DNA from: Ligula intestinalis
Lineage: Eukaryota; Platyhelminthes; Cestoda; Diphyllobothriidea; Diphyllobothriidae
Length of the DNA stretch: 64,000 nt
Direction: 5' to 3'
NCBI GenBank assembly: GCA_036362985.1
Contig: JAYGXS010000005.1
Span: 6,322,775 to 6,386,774, forward strand
Positions within the stretch are counted from its first letter, which is position 1, and each line of letters starts with the position of its first letter. The translations under genes and the position numbers were made by a program. Shown one piece after another: positions 47,846 to 58,400 of the stretch. Under the pieces are notes generated by a model that worked only from the letters and a program-made list of their open reading frames with translations, was not told the origin of the DNA and searched no databases.

Positions 47846-47992
47846 CATACCACACCCGAGTGTGGTTTTGCGCCCAGCTCAGGGACTGCACAGTGCCAGG
47901 CAGTGAGGGTGCGTGCCGTGCAAGTCACGGTTTGCGGACACCCCTGTCCAGAATCGAGGTCCAGGGGTGCGGTAGTGGGGGATGGGAGTTTC
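47846..47992 (-). other. Possible alternative exon between CUB exons A and C
   Basis: An open minus-strand segment bounded by a GATTCTGGACAG or CTCTGACAG acceptor-like site and a CCAA|GTGAGT donor. It includes GCPQTVTCTARTLTAWHCAV. It would end in phase 1, compatible with exon C, but it starts in phase 0 while exon A ends in phase 1. It would therefore need a further unseen exon. It is not CUB-like. The boundaries given are approximate. Confidence 0.2.
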
Positions 47993-48769
47993 AACAAGTC
48001 CTTCTGTCAGAGCGCGCGTGCGCGGTAGCATACGTCCTTGCCGCGCACGCACGAGACCAAAGATTGGCTTGTAATTATGGCGTGCATAACGGAATCCACA
48101 GTGCACACAATTGAAGTTGTTACTCGGCTCTGGCAGTAATAGAAACGAGGCTGGAACGCTGCTAGTTCCTGCGTTAGGTGACCACTGAGGCTCTTCCTTT
48201 TGACGAGCTAAATAAGAGTGCTTTACCTCATGGGGGTGGTCGGGAGTTTGCAAGGGGGGAGAAGTGTTGACGTTCATATGTTCTCAGGGTTTAGATAGTG
48301 GGATGTAAAATAATCGTTGGCTTACAGCATAAGGAGGTACAACCTTCATGAAATAACGGACTAAGAAGGGACATTCCCGTATGTTTTGTGTATTATGGGC
48401 GGGCAAGTGGGAGGTATGAAGAGTAACCACTTGTCATACTGTCTAAATGCATCGGCTATTATTAGCCAATGTTGGTGGTCATTGTTAATGAAGCCTTTTG
48501 TGAAGGTGGATAAGTGGAGTCCTTGCAAACTTGCGATAAAGCTTTTCGAACAGGCAGGCTTACCAAGGTATTCCTTAGAGGATTGGCGTTAGGCCACGCA
48601 TTCTGAAGTTGTTCCCCGAAACGATCTGACTGGCATAGAATACAGCGCATGTAAGCTATAACAAAATCTAGCCGGTAGAAATGTTAACCATCTGGTAGAT
48701 TAATATTAAGTTACCATGAACCATTACCAGATAATACTGCCGGCAAATATAAGACAGACTCTAATATAC

Positions 48770-48890
48770 ATTTTTGGCTTGTCAGCCGTCATCAAGCCGT
48801 CATACTCAAACCCAAGCAGTGCACTGCTCAAGACCCTAACTCATGACCTTTTGATTGGAGTTGAACACCCTAACCAGTGAGCCACAAGTT
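48770..48890 (-). repeat. tRNA-derived SINE
   Basis: The minus strand reads GTGGCTCACTGGTTAGGGTG (A-box region) then GGTCATGAGTTAGGGTC (weak B-box), and then TGAGTATGACGGCTTGATGA and CGGCTGACAAGCC, the SINE body. One of the better preserved heads in the window. Confidence 0.65.
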
Positions 48891-49084
48891 TGCTGTCCTA
48901 CCGGTTTAGGTCGGGAGATACTGACACTTATTGACAAAAGTTTACGTACTGCTAAGGGAATTCACTTGTCCCGTTCTGCCTTTGTCCTAGGCCTCAGTTC
49001 CTGGCCCCCGACAGCATCCGTAGCAGCAGATAGTGCAGGCGAATAATAATTTCGACAAAGATAGGGGAGACTGGAATAGACATT

Positions 49085-49195
49085 CGTCGGCCAGTCATCC
49101 TCAGCCCCAAGTTTTGCACCACTTGGGGCTCGAACTCGCGACTATTTAAATCAGAATCTTACGCCGTATCCATTGAAACATGAGCTCGTTTCATT
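49085..49195 (-). repeat. tRNA-derived SINE, head only
   Basis: The minus strand reads GAGCTCATGTTTCAATGGAT, then CGCGAGTTCGAGCCCCAAGT, a good B-box (GAGTTCGAGCC) and the adjoining body start. The rest is lost. Confidence 0.6.
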
Positions 49196-49369
49196 TTCAG
49201 TTAAGGTATTGACACTAGTTGATGAGTATTCATCGACTAGGAGCTACTACAGCTGATGTCAGTGCCTGAGAAATGAGGCCGAAGGCAAAGACGGAGCAGA
49301 AAAAGTGGGTTCTGTTAGCGGTCGGTGAATATTCATCAACTAGAAACATTACCGGTGCTTACTAGATCT

Positions 49370-50100
49370 GCATTTATGTAAGGCAACCTGATTGCCTACG
49401 TGGTATTCCTGTTCCCGTGGAGCGGGATATATTGACCGAACAGCGTGACGTCTGGGGAAGAAAATACGCGAGCATATACCAGCGTGGCTCAGCAAAGGGG
49501 AGAATAGACTGATCTCAAGCTCCATCTTTGCCCACCTTATTGATACGAACCACCAAAAGGACGCGAGTGAAAACGTTCGGGTCATAAACCGCACGCCAGC
49601 ACACTACTCCAAAGGCCTGCGCAAACGGGTGTTAGCAACAACAGAGGCAGTGGCAATTCGGTTGGCAAAACCCACTCTTTGCTGTCAAAGGCGCTGGTAG
49701 AAGCAATCTGCCTCCCTTGGCCGAATGCACGCAGAACTCCTACACCTCTTGAAGTCACGTCTTTCGAAAACACACAAAATGAAGCCACAGAGAACAGTCA
49801 AGCGCAAGTTACGCGGCTGGAATGCAGACCTATACCCGCTGACCGAGAGAACATATCCCCTGTCTTCTCTGCGCAGCGCAACCAACGTCCTACCTGCTCG
49901 GGTGCCCGCATTCAGGAAACGAGGGAAAACCCAGATGCTTTATTACACTCACCTACCTACTAACCCCCCTCCTTTCGCTCCCAACCTGACGATTATCTTA
50001 ACACTGCAATGAGCTATCCATTTTTATCCCCCATGTCATGCACCGCCTGATGATGAATGACCGAAAAAATTGTTTGCCAATACAACTTTCAATCGTAAAA
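49370..50100 (+). pseudogene. Penelope-like element lineage B: endonuclease remnant and 3' end
   Basis: TEQRDVWGRKYASIYQ (about 49434) aligns with the post-YIG helix (TSKRRSKRMREHHPAW at 15.0 kb). Then, in another frame, come LISSSIFAHLIDTNHQKDAS (about 49511-49570) and GLRKRVLATTEAVAIRLAK (about 49615-49670). It ends with CTGATGA at 50047-50053, CCGAAAAAATTGTTTGCCAA and the CAATCGTAAAATGAGAATTT tail shared with 36.2 kb. Several frameshifts. Confidence 0.78.
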
Positions 50101-50199
50101 TGAGAATTTTCGCAAATATATGTGATATTTGGTTCGGAAAAGATTCAATTGGTCTTAACGTGCTTATTTAAAGAAGGTACACTCCTTTCTAGCATATGT

Positions 50200-50850
50200 C
50201 AATGGTGTTATTCGGCGGTATTGGAGCGCTTTGTATAAAAAAATTCATCGCACTGAGTCCAGGTGGGGTGCTGCATGCAAAAACGGATTGCTAGGTTCTT
50301 TTTTTCACCCACTATGCTCGAGAATGTTTTCGGTCTCCCTACCACTGAGTCCGAATGGGAAAGATAGGAGAGAGGGAGTGCAGCAGAGGCTGATTAACTC
50401 TTATGTAAGCATCTAATATACTGGCATAAATCTGTAGTTGCTTTAAAGTGTAGCAGGCGAACATCACTATGCCCCGCGTATCCTGCTGTCAATCACAGCC
50501 ATTTCAGAGAGTGCGTGAAGAATGTAAGGAGACAAACCGATGCAATTGCTTTTTCGTTATCACAATACAAAGTCACAGAGTAGTATTTTAACAGTTATGG
50601 GGGACAAAAATCATTAAAATACTTGAAATACTTTGATCAAAAATAATTCGCTCAAAAGGTAGTGATTTTGGATCATATCGACATCTTAACCTTAATTTCG
50701 ATCATGTTGCCTTCTAGTTCCTCGAGCATTTGATCTAAAATCTCTGTTCTCCTAGAAATAAGCGGTGACCAGTGACAGATAGGCGTATATCGATCAGTTA
50801 GGGGACACACTCATTCGTCCAAAGTGCATTTGGAGCTCACACTCGGGCCT
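50200..50850. other. Intronic, nothing recognised
   Basis: No named repeat or coding evidence. Confidence 0.3.
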
Positions 50851-50884
50851 CCACCGCAAAGCAGAAAGCCATTACCGATAGAGA

Positions 50885-51040
50885 CATGGGAGGCTGGGAT
50901 GGCCATTTATGGCTCATTGGCTATCATCAGATCGTCATACTCAGACCAAGGGTCTGTCACACCCGAGCCTCGAACTCATTACCCCTCTGTTCAGAGTCAA
51001 ATGCCCTAAAAATTGAGTTACGAGTTCGTTTTCATGCCAA
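50885..51040 (-). repeat. tRNA-derived SINE
   Basis: The minus strand reads AGGGCATTTGACTCTGAACA, TAATGAGTTCGAGGCTCGGG (B-box), then GAGTATGACGATCTGATGAT and GAGCCATAAATGGCCATCCC. The complete order of head, B-box and body is kept. Confidence 0.68.
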
Positions 51041-51074
51041 TATTGGATCGGGAATTTACAGTGGCTTTTGAATT

Positions 51075-51195
51075 TGAGCAGAGAAGTCACGTGCTCGAGG
51101 CTCAGGTTTGACACCACTTGGGTCCGTGTATGACTGGCTGAAGATGGCTAATGTGCCAGAAAGGGCCATAATAGTCACCATTGGATTTCTCGGTA
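51075..51195 (+). repeat. tRNA-derived SINE, opposite orientation
   Basis: GTGCTCGAGGCTCAGGTTTG (B-box side), CACTTGGGTCCGTGTATGAC, GGCTGAAGATGGCTAATGTG and GGGCCATAATAGTCACC. It lies next to the minus-strand copy at 50.9 kb, so the two form a loose head-to-head pair. Confidence 0.62.
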
Positions 51196-51764
51196 ATGTT
51201 ACACTTTTAGTTTTTAACATACTGCCAGCAAAGATACTAGACAAAACTAGGCCACTTGCCCTCCACCGACATTGGGCCACTGCATGGCTCAACCACCAAT
51301 GTTTCCGTTCATTAGTGGGTTCATTAGTGCTCTGTCATCTAAAGCCACCTCTTTTTTCGTCATAAATTTCAAAGAAAATCTAATGTAACATTAAATATGT
51401 CTAAAACATTCCATTTTTGTATGCTTCTTGTATTAAATATAAACCACAAGTACAGGAATATAGAAACTAAACTGAAGAGCCCTACTACATATGTAGTCAT
51501 TTGTTACGAAGTTAAACTTTAACTTACGGTCGGCCGGGTGGGTGGGAGGCCATATTTAAAACTGACGTATACGCCCCCTCGGTGGAATCCTAATTTAGGT
51601 CCCGGAAATTTCTTAAATTCTCATGTGTGTTTGCAACAAGATAGCGTGGCATAAATGAACACATGGATTTACTTAAATTTCCTATTTCCTCAAAGTTTAT
51701 GTGGTTTTAAAGATTTGGGCATTGTTATGATATAAATGAAATTTCTTAGTATTTTTTTATCGGT

Positions 51765-51965
51765 GGTGGTTAGAAGGTCGTCTACTTCAACTTACCTGAG
51801 GTCAAACTTACCGTTATGGGGTAAGAATAAGGTAGTTTGTGGCGCCAAGCGCGGCACAGACCTCCAATTTACTTGCGCAAAAACCTTGCGATAGTTTATA
51901 TAATTTGATTTATTTAACTCATTTATATTTAAGTTCAGTTTTTAGTTCATTCATATGTTAAATAT
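51765..51965 (+). repeat. Dispersed repeat R3, copy 2
   Basis: TCTACTTCAACTTACCTGAG, AACTTACCGTTATGG, TTTGTGGCGCCAAGCGCGGC, then CTTGCGCAAAAACC and an AT-rich tail. It matches the reverse complement of 58240-58400 closely and 34.9 kb more loosely. Confidence 0.72.
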
Positions 51966-52194
51966 TTGTATTAAAGTTTTGCATTCTTTAAGTTTAATGA
52001 GTTTAGCATACTTGAGGTTACGTTTTATAGTCATGGTTATTTCCCAATATATGCATCATTGCACAATTCACTGATGACATGCTTTTTTGTTGACAGACAT
52101 TACATGATTTAAAAGTCACACAAATTCCCATCACAGAAATCCGAAGAGCAATTGGCAAGCATACGTATACTTTCAATAAATTTTCGTTCGGCCA

Positions 52195-52470
52195 TTAAAG
52201 TTTTAAAGGTTAAACTTATGTTCAAAGTTGCAAGAAAATTAGTCCAAGGGTGAGAAGAGGCGGTTGGGTTAGTAAGAAGTGGCTAATAAAGCGGCAATTA
52301 GGGAGAGGTGAGAAAGGAGAAAAAAAGCTCAGAAAAATGCCGGTAGCTAGATGGCCGTTGGTCACGCTACGCTTTGGGCCTGCAGCAGGTTCTTTTGCGC
52401 ACGCAGAATCGGCTTCCTCAATATGATAGCAGTTGCTTCTGCTGCTGTTAGCAGTCACTGACCCAATGAC
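52195..52470 (-). pseudogene. Penelope-like element lineage B: C-terminal tail
   Basis: The minus strand reads LLTAAEATAIILRKPILRAQ followed by KNLLQAQ (about 52455-52375), the last conserved block of the PLE-B ORF. The endonuclease upstream is missing. It ends before an element end motif can be placed. Confidence 0.65.
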
Positions 52471-52754
52471 TTAGGGTAGTTTTATCGAAAGTATACGTAT
52501 GCTTTCCAATCGCTCTTCGGATAGCCTTATTCAAATAATTTTTCCTGCCTATTCTATTTTCATAATCTTAATTTTTTATTCATATTTCCTTTCCTTTGAC
52601 CAGAATGTAGACACTTCATCACACCCGGTGTTGTATTACAGAAGCATGGGACTTTCGCGTGCTGATCTGGGGCCCAAGGAAGGATTCTACACCCTCCACC
52701 ATATTAAAAGTTTTTAGTTAGCAAGGCAGATATTTTATGAAGCACTCAACTCAC

Positions 52755-53107
52755 CCGAAGTGAATTTGTAGAAGGCTCTGAATCTAGCCGTCATACCAGG
52801 TGGGGCAGCGCCTGTAGCGTTAAGTCGTAGAATGAGCACTGTGCGCCACGAGACTATGGGAGTCAGCTCAATTTGACGACCACTGCGTAGCACGCTGAGG
52901 TTATCCTCCTGGGCACACCAAATCTGCGAAGCAGGCACACTGCTTCTGCCGGGGTAGCCGGTACTGGTGCTGAGGGCGGACATCCAACCGGGGTCCCACC
53001 AGTCGCCGAAGTCAAAAGAAGTCTGGTTTCCCTCGAGAAGTCGCAGCTGGAAGTTGTCGTCGTTGATCATTCGTGACCCATAGACTGCCAGGTGGCCGTT
53101 GTTGCAA
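52755..53107 (-). CDS. CUB-domain protein, exon A (second half of a CUB domain)
   Basis: The acceptor is TTGTATTACAG before 53107 and the donor G|GTGAGT after 52755; 353 bases, starting with the last base of a codon and ending in phase 1. The protein begins CNNGHLAVYGSRMINDDN, paralleling the C-x(n)-DYLEV start of exon E. A long insertion contains WWDPGWMSALSTSTGY, comparable with WDEQM in exon E. It closes VLILRLNATGAAPPGMTARF then RAFYKF, matching the CUB ending L-x-L-x-F/L...G-F-x-A-x-Y, with Met in place of the usual Gly-Phe. Both exons A and E carry longer loops than a standard 110-residue CUB domain. The first half of this domain should lie upstream (above 53107) but was not found. Confidence 0.75.
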
Positions 53108-53189
53108 CTGTAATACAATAAAGGATCTATAAAACCGCTTCATCTTTCGAGGCGTGACAGACGGTTAGGAAAGTCAGTCCCGTATTTTC

Positions 53190-53700
53190 TAGACTCTAAA
53201 GCACACTAAAAGGTTTTTAATTTTCTTAAAAACCGGCAGTGCGCCTTATAACCCAAAATTCATTATACATCGATTCATTTTGGTTACTTACTTTGTGACT
53301 TTTTAGCGTGGAGCGTCGCGAAGTTATATATACTGTGCTTCACCATAATATTAAATTGCGTATTCATGGACCCAGAATGGCGCCTGTCAAGATACACGCT
53401 AACGATGCGGACTCCAAACTCAAGGTGATTAGTCACGCAGTAGAAAATGGGCATAGAGTAATTGCGAGGGAATTCAACATTCATGAATCACGGCTAAGGA
53501 AGTGGAGGAAGTAAGAATGTGACCTGCGCCAAGAAAGGAAGACCAAACAGAATTTCCGAGAGAACAAAGCAAGATGTTCACTGTTAGGGGACAAAATGTA
53601 GCAGTGGGTTATTGAACAAAGAGCAACAGGGGGAAGCGTCTCTAAGGTCTCTTTTCAAATAAAATGAACAACCTGAGTACTGAACATTTCTATTAATGAC
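53190..53700 (+). pseudogene. Second pogo-type element: DNA-binding domain remnant
   Basis: The start has the CAGTGCGCCTTATAACCC phrase (53233) typical of an element end of this type. The coding part gives DADSKLKVISHAVENGHRVI, AREFNIHESRLRKWRK, then after a TAA stop LRQERKTKQNFRENKARC and, after a TAG, QWVIEQRATGGSVSKVS. This is the CENP-B/pogo N-terminal helix-turn-helix pair. The DDE catalytic domain is absent. It differs from the 42-44 kb element, so it belongs to another subfamily. It lies just upstream of exon A, on the opposite strand. Confidence 0.78.
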
Positions 53701-53949
53701 TTTATTTTAGTGAAACGGTGGAATCTGTCCATCCGAACACGACATACCGTCTCAATGAAACTGCCGAACACGCTCAGCAACTTAGTACATAAGTGTTCTC
53801 CGATCTGGTGCACTATTCACCAACCCTGGAATTTTTCGTCTGGCGAGGCATTGACACTTCAACTTTTTCACAAGGACGAGACAATCATGTAACTCCCTAT
53901 GCACTATGCACCTATGTACTAATCTACATCCCGATCGACAAACGGCAAG

Positions 53950-54115
53950 ACGTCTACTCGGTGGCTCAGTTTATAGGACATTCGTCACTAGCTCACTGAT
54001 CGTGGGTTCGAAACCCAAATGTAGCGGCAGTTTGTGTAGCTATACTGGAGTCGGGCAACTGCAGCTGACGATGGCTAATGATCGAAAAATATGCGTACTT
54101 TGCAGTCCTAACGTT
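53950..54115 (+). repeat. tRNA-derived SINE
   Basis: GGTGGCTCAGTTTATAGGAC (A-box region), GATCGTGGGTTCGAAACCC (a clean B-box, GGTTCGAAACC), then ACTGGAGTCGGGCAACTG and GCTGACGATGGCTAATGATC. The best pol III promoter-like head in the window. A real tRNA is rejected because the arms do not pair. Confidence 0.7.
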
Positions 54116-54269
54116 TGCCGGCAATACAATGGTTACCATAAGTTACGTTTGAGCAATGTTGAGAATCATTGTGGATGTGTTCTATAAAGTTAGACTGACT
54201 TATCTGACTGATTTTTTCCCTTACTACGCCTTAGTGTTCAATGCACTTTACGTAGCAAAAAGGTTCGAA

Positions 54270-54335
54270 GATAAACCATTCATTGACAGTGTGTGCCTTT
54301 CAATCCCGTGCGCCCTATAATGCGGAAGGTATGAC
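54270..54335 (+). repeat. Possible pogo-type element end
   Basis: CGTGCGCCCTATAATGCGG resembles the CAGTGCGCCTTATAACCC end at 53233 but lies in the same orientation rather than inverted. It is therefore more likely a separate fragment than the matching end. Confidence 0.35.
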
Positions 54336-54794
54336 AATTGTAGTTTGCATGAGAACGTGCAGCTAGTTAGATTCGGTCTGGAGAGAGAGACAAAAGGATA
54401 GAACGGGTGATGTTCACTTTATTTTTAAATTATCATTTCAAAATGTTGCGCAGTTACGCAATCCATTCATTGTGAATGAAACAACACAAAACGGTACGGG
54501 AGATCCCAAACAAGGCCCTAATTGGCAAAATCACGCAAAATCGACCTGAGCAAAATCAAAGCTTAATTCAAAATGGCGCTAGCGTTGTATGCTCAGGACT
54601 TTATTGGTTTGTTTCGAACAAACAAACAGGGGCAAAAGTTAGTTTATGGTGGAAGACATAGGACAATCGATGCATGTCTGATTTATTTACATGCTGATGG
54701 AAGTAACAAACAAAACCTGCAAGCCATAAAATACCTCTATTTGTGGACCATTTAAATATGTAAACGAAATAACAAGGGGCGTGGGTCAGGCCTT

Positions 54795-54955
54795 TGGGTT
54801 TATTGAACCCCGTAAGCAGGTTAAGCAACGCTTTATAAGTATTTGTAACTAAGATCGAACTTTCTGTGGCCCTGGTTGCCGTTACCCCTGGGGTGGGTAT
54901 AGCTGGCTGAGGATGGCTTATAAGCAAGAAAAGACCATTCCAGTCTGCCGTATCT
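54795..54955 (+). repeat. tRNA-derived SINE
   Basis: The head is diverged (AAGATCGAACTTTCTG as the B-box). The body is clear: GGGTATAGCTGGCTGAGGAT, GGCTTATAAGC and AAGACCATTCCAGTCTGCCG. Confidence 0.6.
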
Positions 54956-55109
54956 TAACCGATTAGGTCGGTCATTATGCCCGTATCATAAGCCGCTATG
55001 CGGTTGCCGATTACGATCGAAAAGGATCCCCAAACGGGTCGAAGAAATACTGTAACCGATCGATTCTGGTGGAAACCGGTCAGGCACTGACCCCGTACCG
55101 AGATGTAAA

Positions 55110-55215
55110 GAACATTGGTATTCTAGCCAACGAATCCCGGGGTTGAGCCTCGGGTGCTGCAATATCTGGGTTTGAAAATTGCAGGCTAATAAACCAGAAA
55201 TAGCCATTTTTCGTC
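55110..55215 (-). repeat. tRNA-derived SINE, body
   Basis: The minus strand reads GAGGCTCAACCCCGGGATTC-type head in reversed order and a body with TTATTAGCCTGC and AATGGCTATTTCTGG-like phrases. It is decayed, and orientation is assigned from the GGCTATTT block. Confidence 0.42.
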
Positions 55216-55349
55216 TCAATTGTTTTTTGGTACTTTCGTTGAACTCTATATGCTGTTATTAAACTGCAGTTTTCCTCAACTACGGAAACAAATATGGCGA
55301 GTAATACTAATAGCAGTTGAGCAGAAAAAAATAACACTCAACTGCTGGC

Positions 55350-55372
55350 TTTTTCTTCTCAATTGCTTCCTG
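55350..55372 (+). repeat. Short phrase shared with 16.87 kb
   Basis: TTCTTCTCAATTGCTTCCTG also occurs as TTCTTCTTAATTGCTTCCTG next to the inverted PLE-A ends at 16870-16891. It may mark the outer border of the PLE-A terminus. Confidence 0.4.
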
Positions 55373-55559
55373 GGACAAGCATTTTCGCTTGTATCGGCAA
55401 CTACTAGTGGTATTAATGCCGTTTCTACTACGCTCGCTACTACCACTGATGGCAGTTTGCCAGTAGCGAATAACAAATACGATTACAGCCGTATCCCACC
55501 TGGAATTTGTCGCACATGCTACCTTGTGCCTAACATCACGGGAAAACTATGACAAAGAA

Positions 55560-57630
55560 AACACCACAAATTCCATAAACCGTGAGATTTGGTTTGTTAA
55601 GTTTTCCATCCGAAACATTCACGTTGAAGAGAAGTGGTGTCAGAACTGACGACCAGTGTCACATATTTAAAAAAACTGAGCCGTCCATTCCCTGATGATA
55701 TGAGAAGCGTTTTACCATTTTTAAATCAAAGCACAATCACGCGAATAGATGACAACTCAGAAAATTTAACTCAGTGGTTTATTCCACTTTTCTGAATTCA
55801 TAAGTACCTTTCTGTGTAGGTTTTGCAAACATAAATTAGGGAACAATCATGGGTACAAATTCGCTATCTCCTTGCAGACAAAAGAAGTTTGCAGTAAAAT
55901 ATAAAATGTGATTTTCGATTGCAGCTCACTTTGAATGTTACATACGAAACAAGACACAAACAAAAGGCTGTTCACAAGATTGTGTTATAGTAGCATTGCA
56001 AGGCAGACAAAACGGGTCATTCGCTGCAGTGTATCCACCAAAAAAGAAAATCCCAATAGTTTGTCTCAAATCGTGTCTGATTGGCTGAGGTGGTTCAGCT
56101 TTGCCTTGCCAAATACTTTAATCAAGATAATGATTGGCCAGTTCAAACCAGCCACGTTTGGGTGCTTTGATGCTGTCAAAGACAGCAGCATTAAATGGAT
56201 CCACTGATTTTTGCAAGTGCTCATATTTGCGGCCTCTCGCTACATAACATAAATAACGTGTGGAAGAATGCGAACGATGAATTTGTATGGATAACTCGAT
56301 GCAAACAGCAAGGTCATAGAAAATGGCCACAAACGCGAATCAATAATTCGGACAAGTGAAATAGATTTCTCTCCTAGACTTTCACATGTTGAGACAAAAA
56401 AGGTTAAGAAAAATCTGCTCTACGGAGCCATTACATAACTAGCTTGACGCTAGGACACTTTACTGAAGGGGGAATATCCAGCTGCGTTTATCCACAAGAA
56501 CAGCAAGCGTCTGCGGCCAAAAAATGACGGAATAGTTAGTTCCGAAAAAGCGTGTTTTCATGTCTTTGACCTGTATGCGTGATACAATTTTAAATCTTAA
56601 CAAGCAACGCCTATGTGGTAGCATCGAAGGGAAATACCTTGCGGCCGAACTCATACTCTGACATCCAAAAAAGCCCCTACCAATTCCTTGCTTAAAAGAT
56701 GTCTTGCCAGTGCACGCTACGTCAAATTGTGTCTATGAATGAACATACACTTTTGGATTGAAGTACATAGGGCGAAAGCAACAGCAATTGGTAGCCAGTG
56801 TAAAGAAAGCACTTGTCCAGATGGCTTGTTAAACAGGAAAACAGAATTCAACGTTCATATATTAGAGAACACTTGCTTAAGACCGGTCACTACTCTGTAG
56901 ACCCCAAACATCCCTCCGAGAACTTGTTTGGGCAGGGTTAAATCGTACCTTACGAACCTGGGAGCAGCCTATATATGACGGTTAAAGCCAGACTTATGAA
57001 AACAGTTTAAGCGCGTAGTGAACCTTACTTCCCCTTGGTAACACCCGTCTCCTTTGTTTACAAATAGTTCCGTCCATTTTTCTGCATTTAACATTAATTT
57101 TTCACACTGTTGCTTCCCACAGTGTTTTAAATCGCTTCCATTATTGATTAGGCTTCGTGGTCATTTTCTATGACCTTGCTGCTAGAATCGTCTTTTCTGT
57201 ACAAATTCATTTTTTTAAATCTCTCATACGTTATTAATTTTATGCAGCGAGAGACCGCAGCTGAAGAGCACTCACGAAATTAAGTGGTTTTGTTAAATTC
57301 AGTTGTCGATGCAATCATTAAATTTATCCCAGGGGGAAAATACTTCTAATTTGCATGCGTTTTCAAGTGGAGTGAGTAATGCATCCAAACCCAGGGTCTG
57401 CGCTCGCAAATATCTAACCAGAACAATGGGTAACCATGAATCAGCTTATCGGTTTTTGGCCCTGACTTCTTAAAAATGCTCAGAATTCGAATCTTTACAG
57501 ATAATATCTAAAAAAGAGTATACGTTGGGTTGAAGACATGATCTAAGAGGATCGCAATGCAAAAACTTAATTCGTGAAGTCAGGTCACACACCGATATAC
57601 TGATCCATGCTTCCCCATTTTTATTTTGTA
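55560..57630. other. Gene-free stretch
   Basis: No recognisable coding, RNA or repeat feature. Frames at 55935 and 56118 overlap on opposite strands and show no domain. Confidence 0.35.
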
Positions 57631-57639
57631 TATGCTTAT

Positions 57640-57745
57640 TTTTCCTGTTCCATCCCCGGTCTTCTTGACCTTGTCTTGACACCAGTTATCAGTAGGGAAT
57701 TGGGGATAGAATGAAGTAGATTCCAACGAATCTACTCGCAGTATA
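57640..57745 (+). repeat. Dispersed repeat R1, short fragment
   Basis: CCCCGGTCTTCTTGACCTTG, TCTTGACACCAG, GGGGATAGAATG and ACGAATCTACTCGCAGTATA resemble the 2340-2430 part of R1 copy 1 (AGCCTTCTTGACCTTTGTCTTGAGACC, ACGAGTCTACT). Confidence 0.5.
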
Positions 57746-58239
57746 GTCAAAATGGATGGTTGAACCATTTTGTTATACCGAAGGAATGAACGTTTGCCTC
57801 AAAAAACCACCGGAATCCATTTCCTAACAAACTGCGATGGAAATGCAAATCATACGGCTACAATTCTACATCAGGCCTCAGATCAGTACACGAAGGCCCA
57901 AACCTGTTGTATTTCACTACTAATTATACGAAAGAATGTACAGACCGGGTATAACAAAAGACAGGAAAAATTACAAAAAATTTTAATAAAGTGGGAGAAA
58001 CAGGAACAACTATTTACAAAATCTAATGCTTGCCAATAAAAAGGCACACCACATATAAAATGTGCAATGATGCAAATATTGGAAAACGCCTTAAGTTAAA
58101 AATAACTAACTGATAATATAATCAAATGATTAAAAAAGTAAACTTAAGAAATTTTAAGTCATTTAACTAAAATATTCCATAAAAAAATACAAATACTAAA
58201 CGTAATAAGAAACTGAAAATTGAACTTAAATAGACATAA

Positions 58240-58400
58240 GTTTAATAAATAAAATAAATTGAACTAACTTAATTATTTTGCGCAGGAAAATTAAAGGTAT
58301 GCGTGGCGCTTGGCACCACAAATAAGACTTATGTCAATCCAGAACGCTTCCTTGGACCTCAGTTAAGTTGAACAAGGCGATTTCCTAAGCAACGCAACTT
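58240..58400 (-). repeat. Dispersed repeat R3, copy 3
   Basis: The minus strand reads GTTCAACTTAACTGAGGTCC, AGTCTTATTTGTGGTGCC and AAGCGCCACGCATACC, matching copy 2 at 51.8 kb in order and spacing. The AT-rich sequence on its low-coordinate side matches the AT-rich tail of copy 2. Confidence 0.7.

Noticed and set aside
47879..48277. 132-codon minus-strand frame as a gene
   Set aside because: Proline-rich chance frame in GC-rich DNA with no domain, and its upstream part is not splice-supported.
53950..54010. tRNA gene
   Set aside because: The B-box is good but the acceptor, D and anticodon arms do not pair, and the sequence continues into the SINE body.
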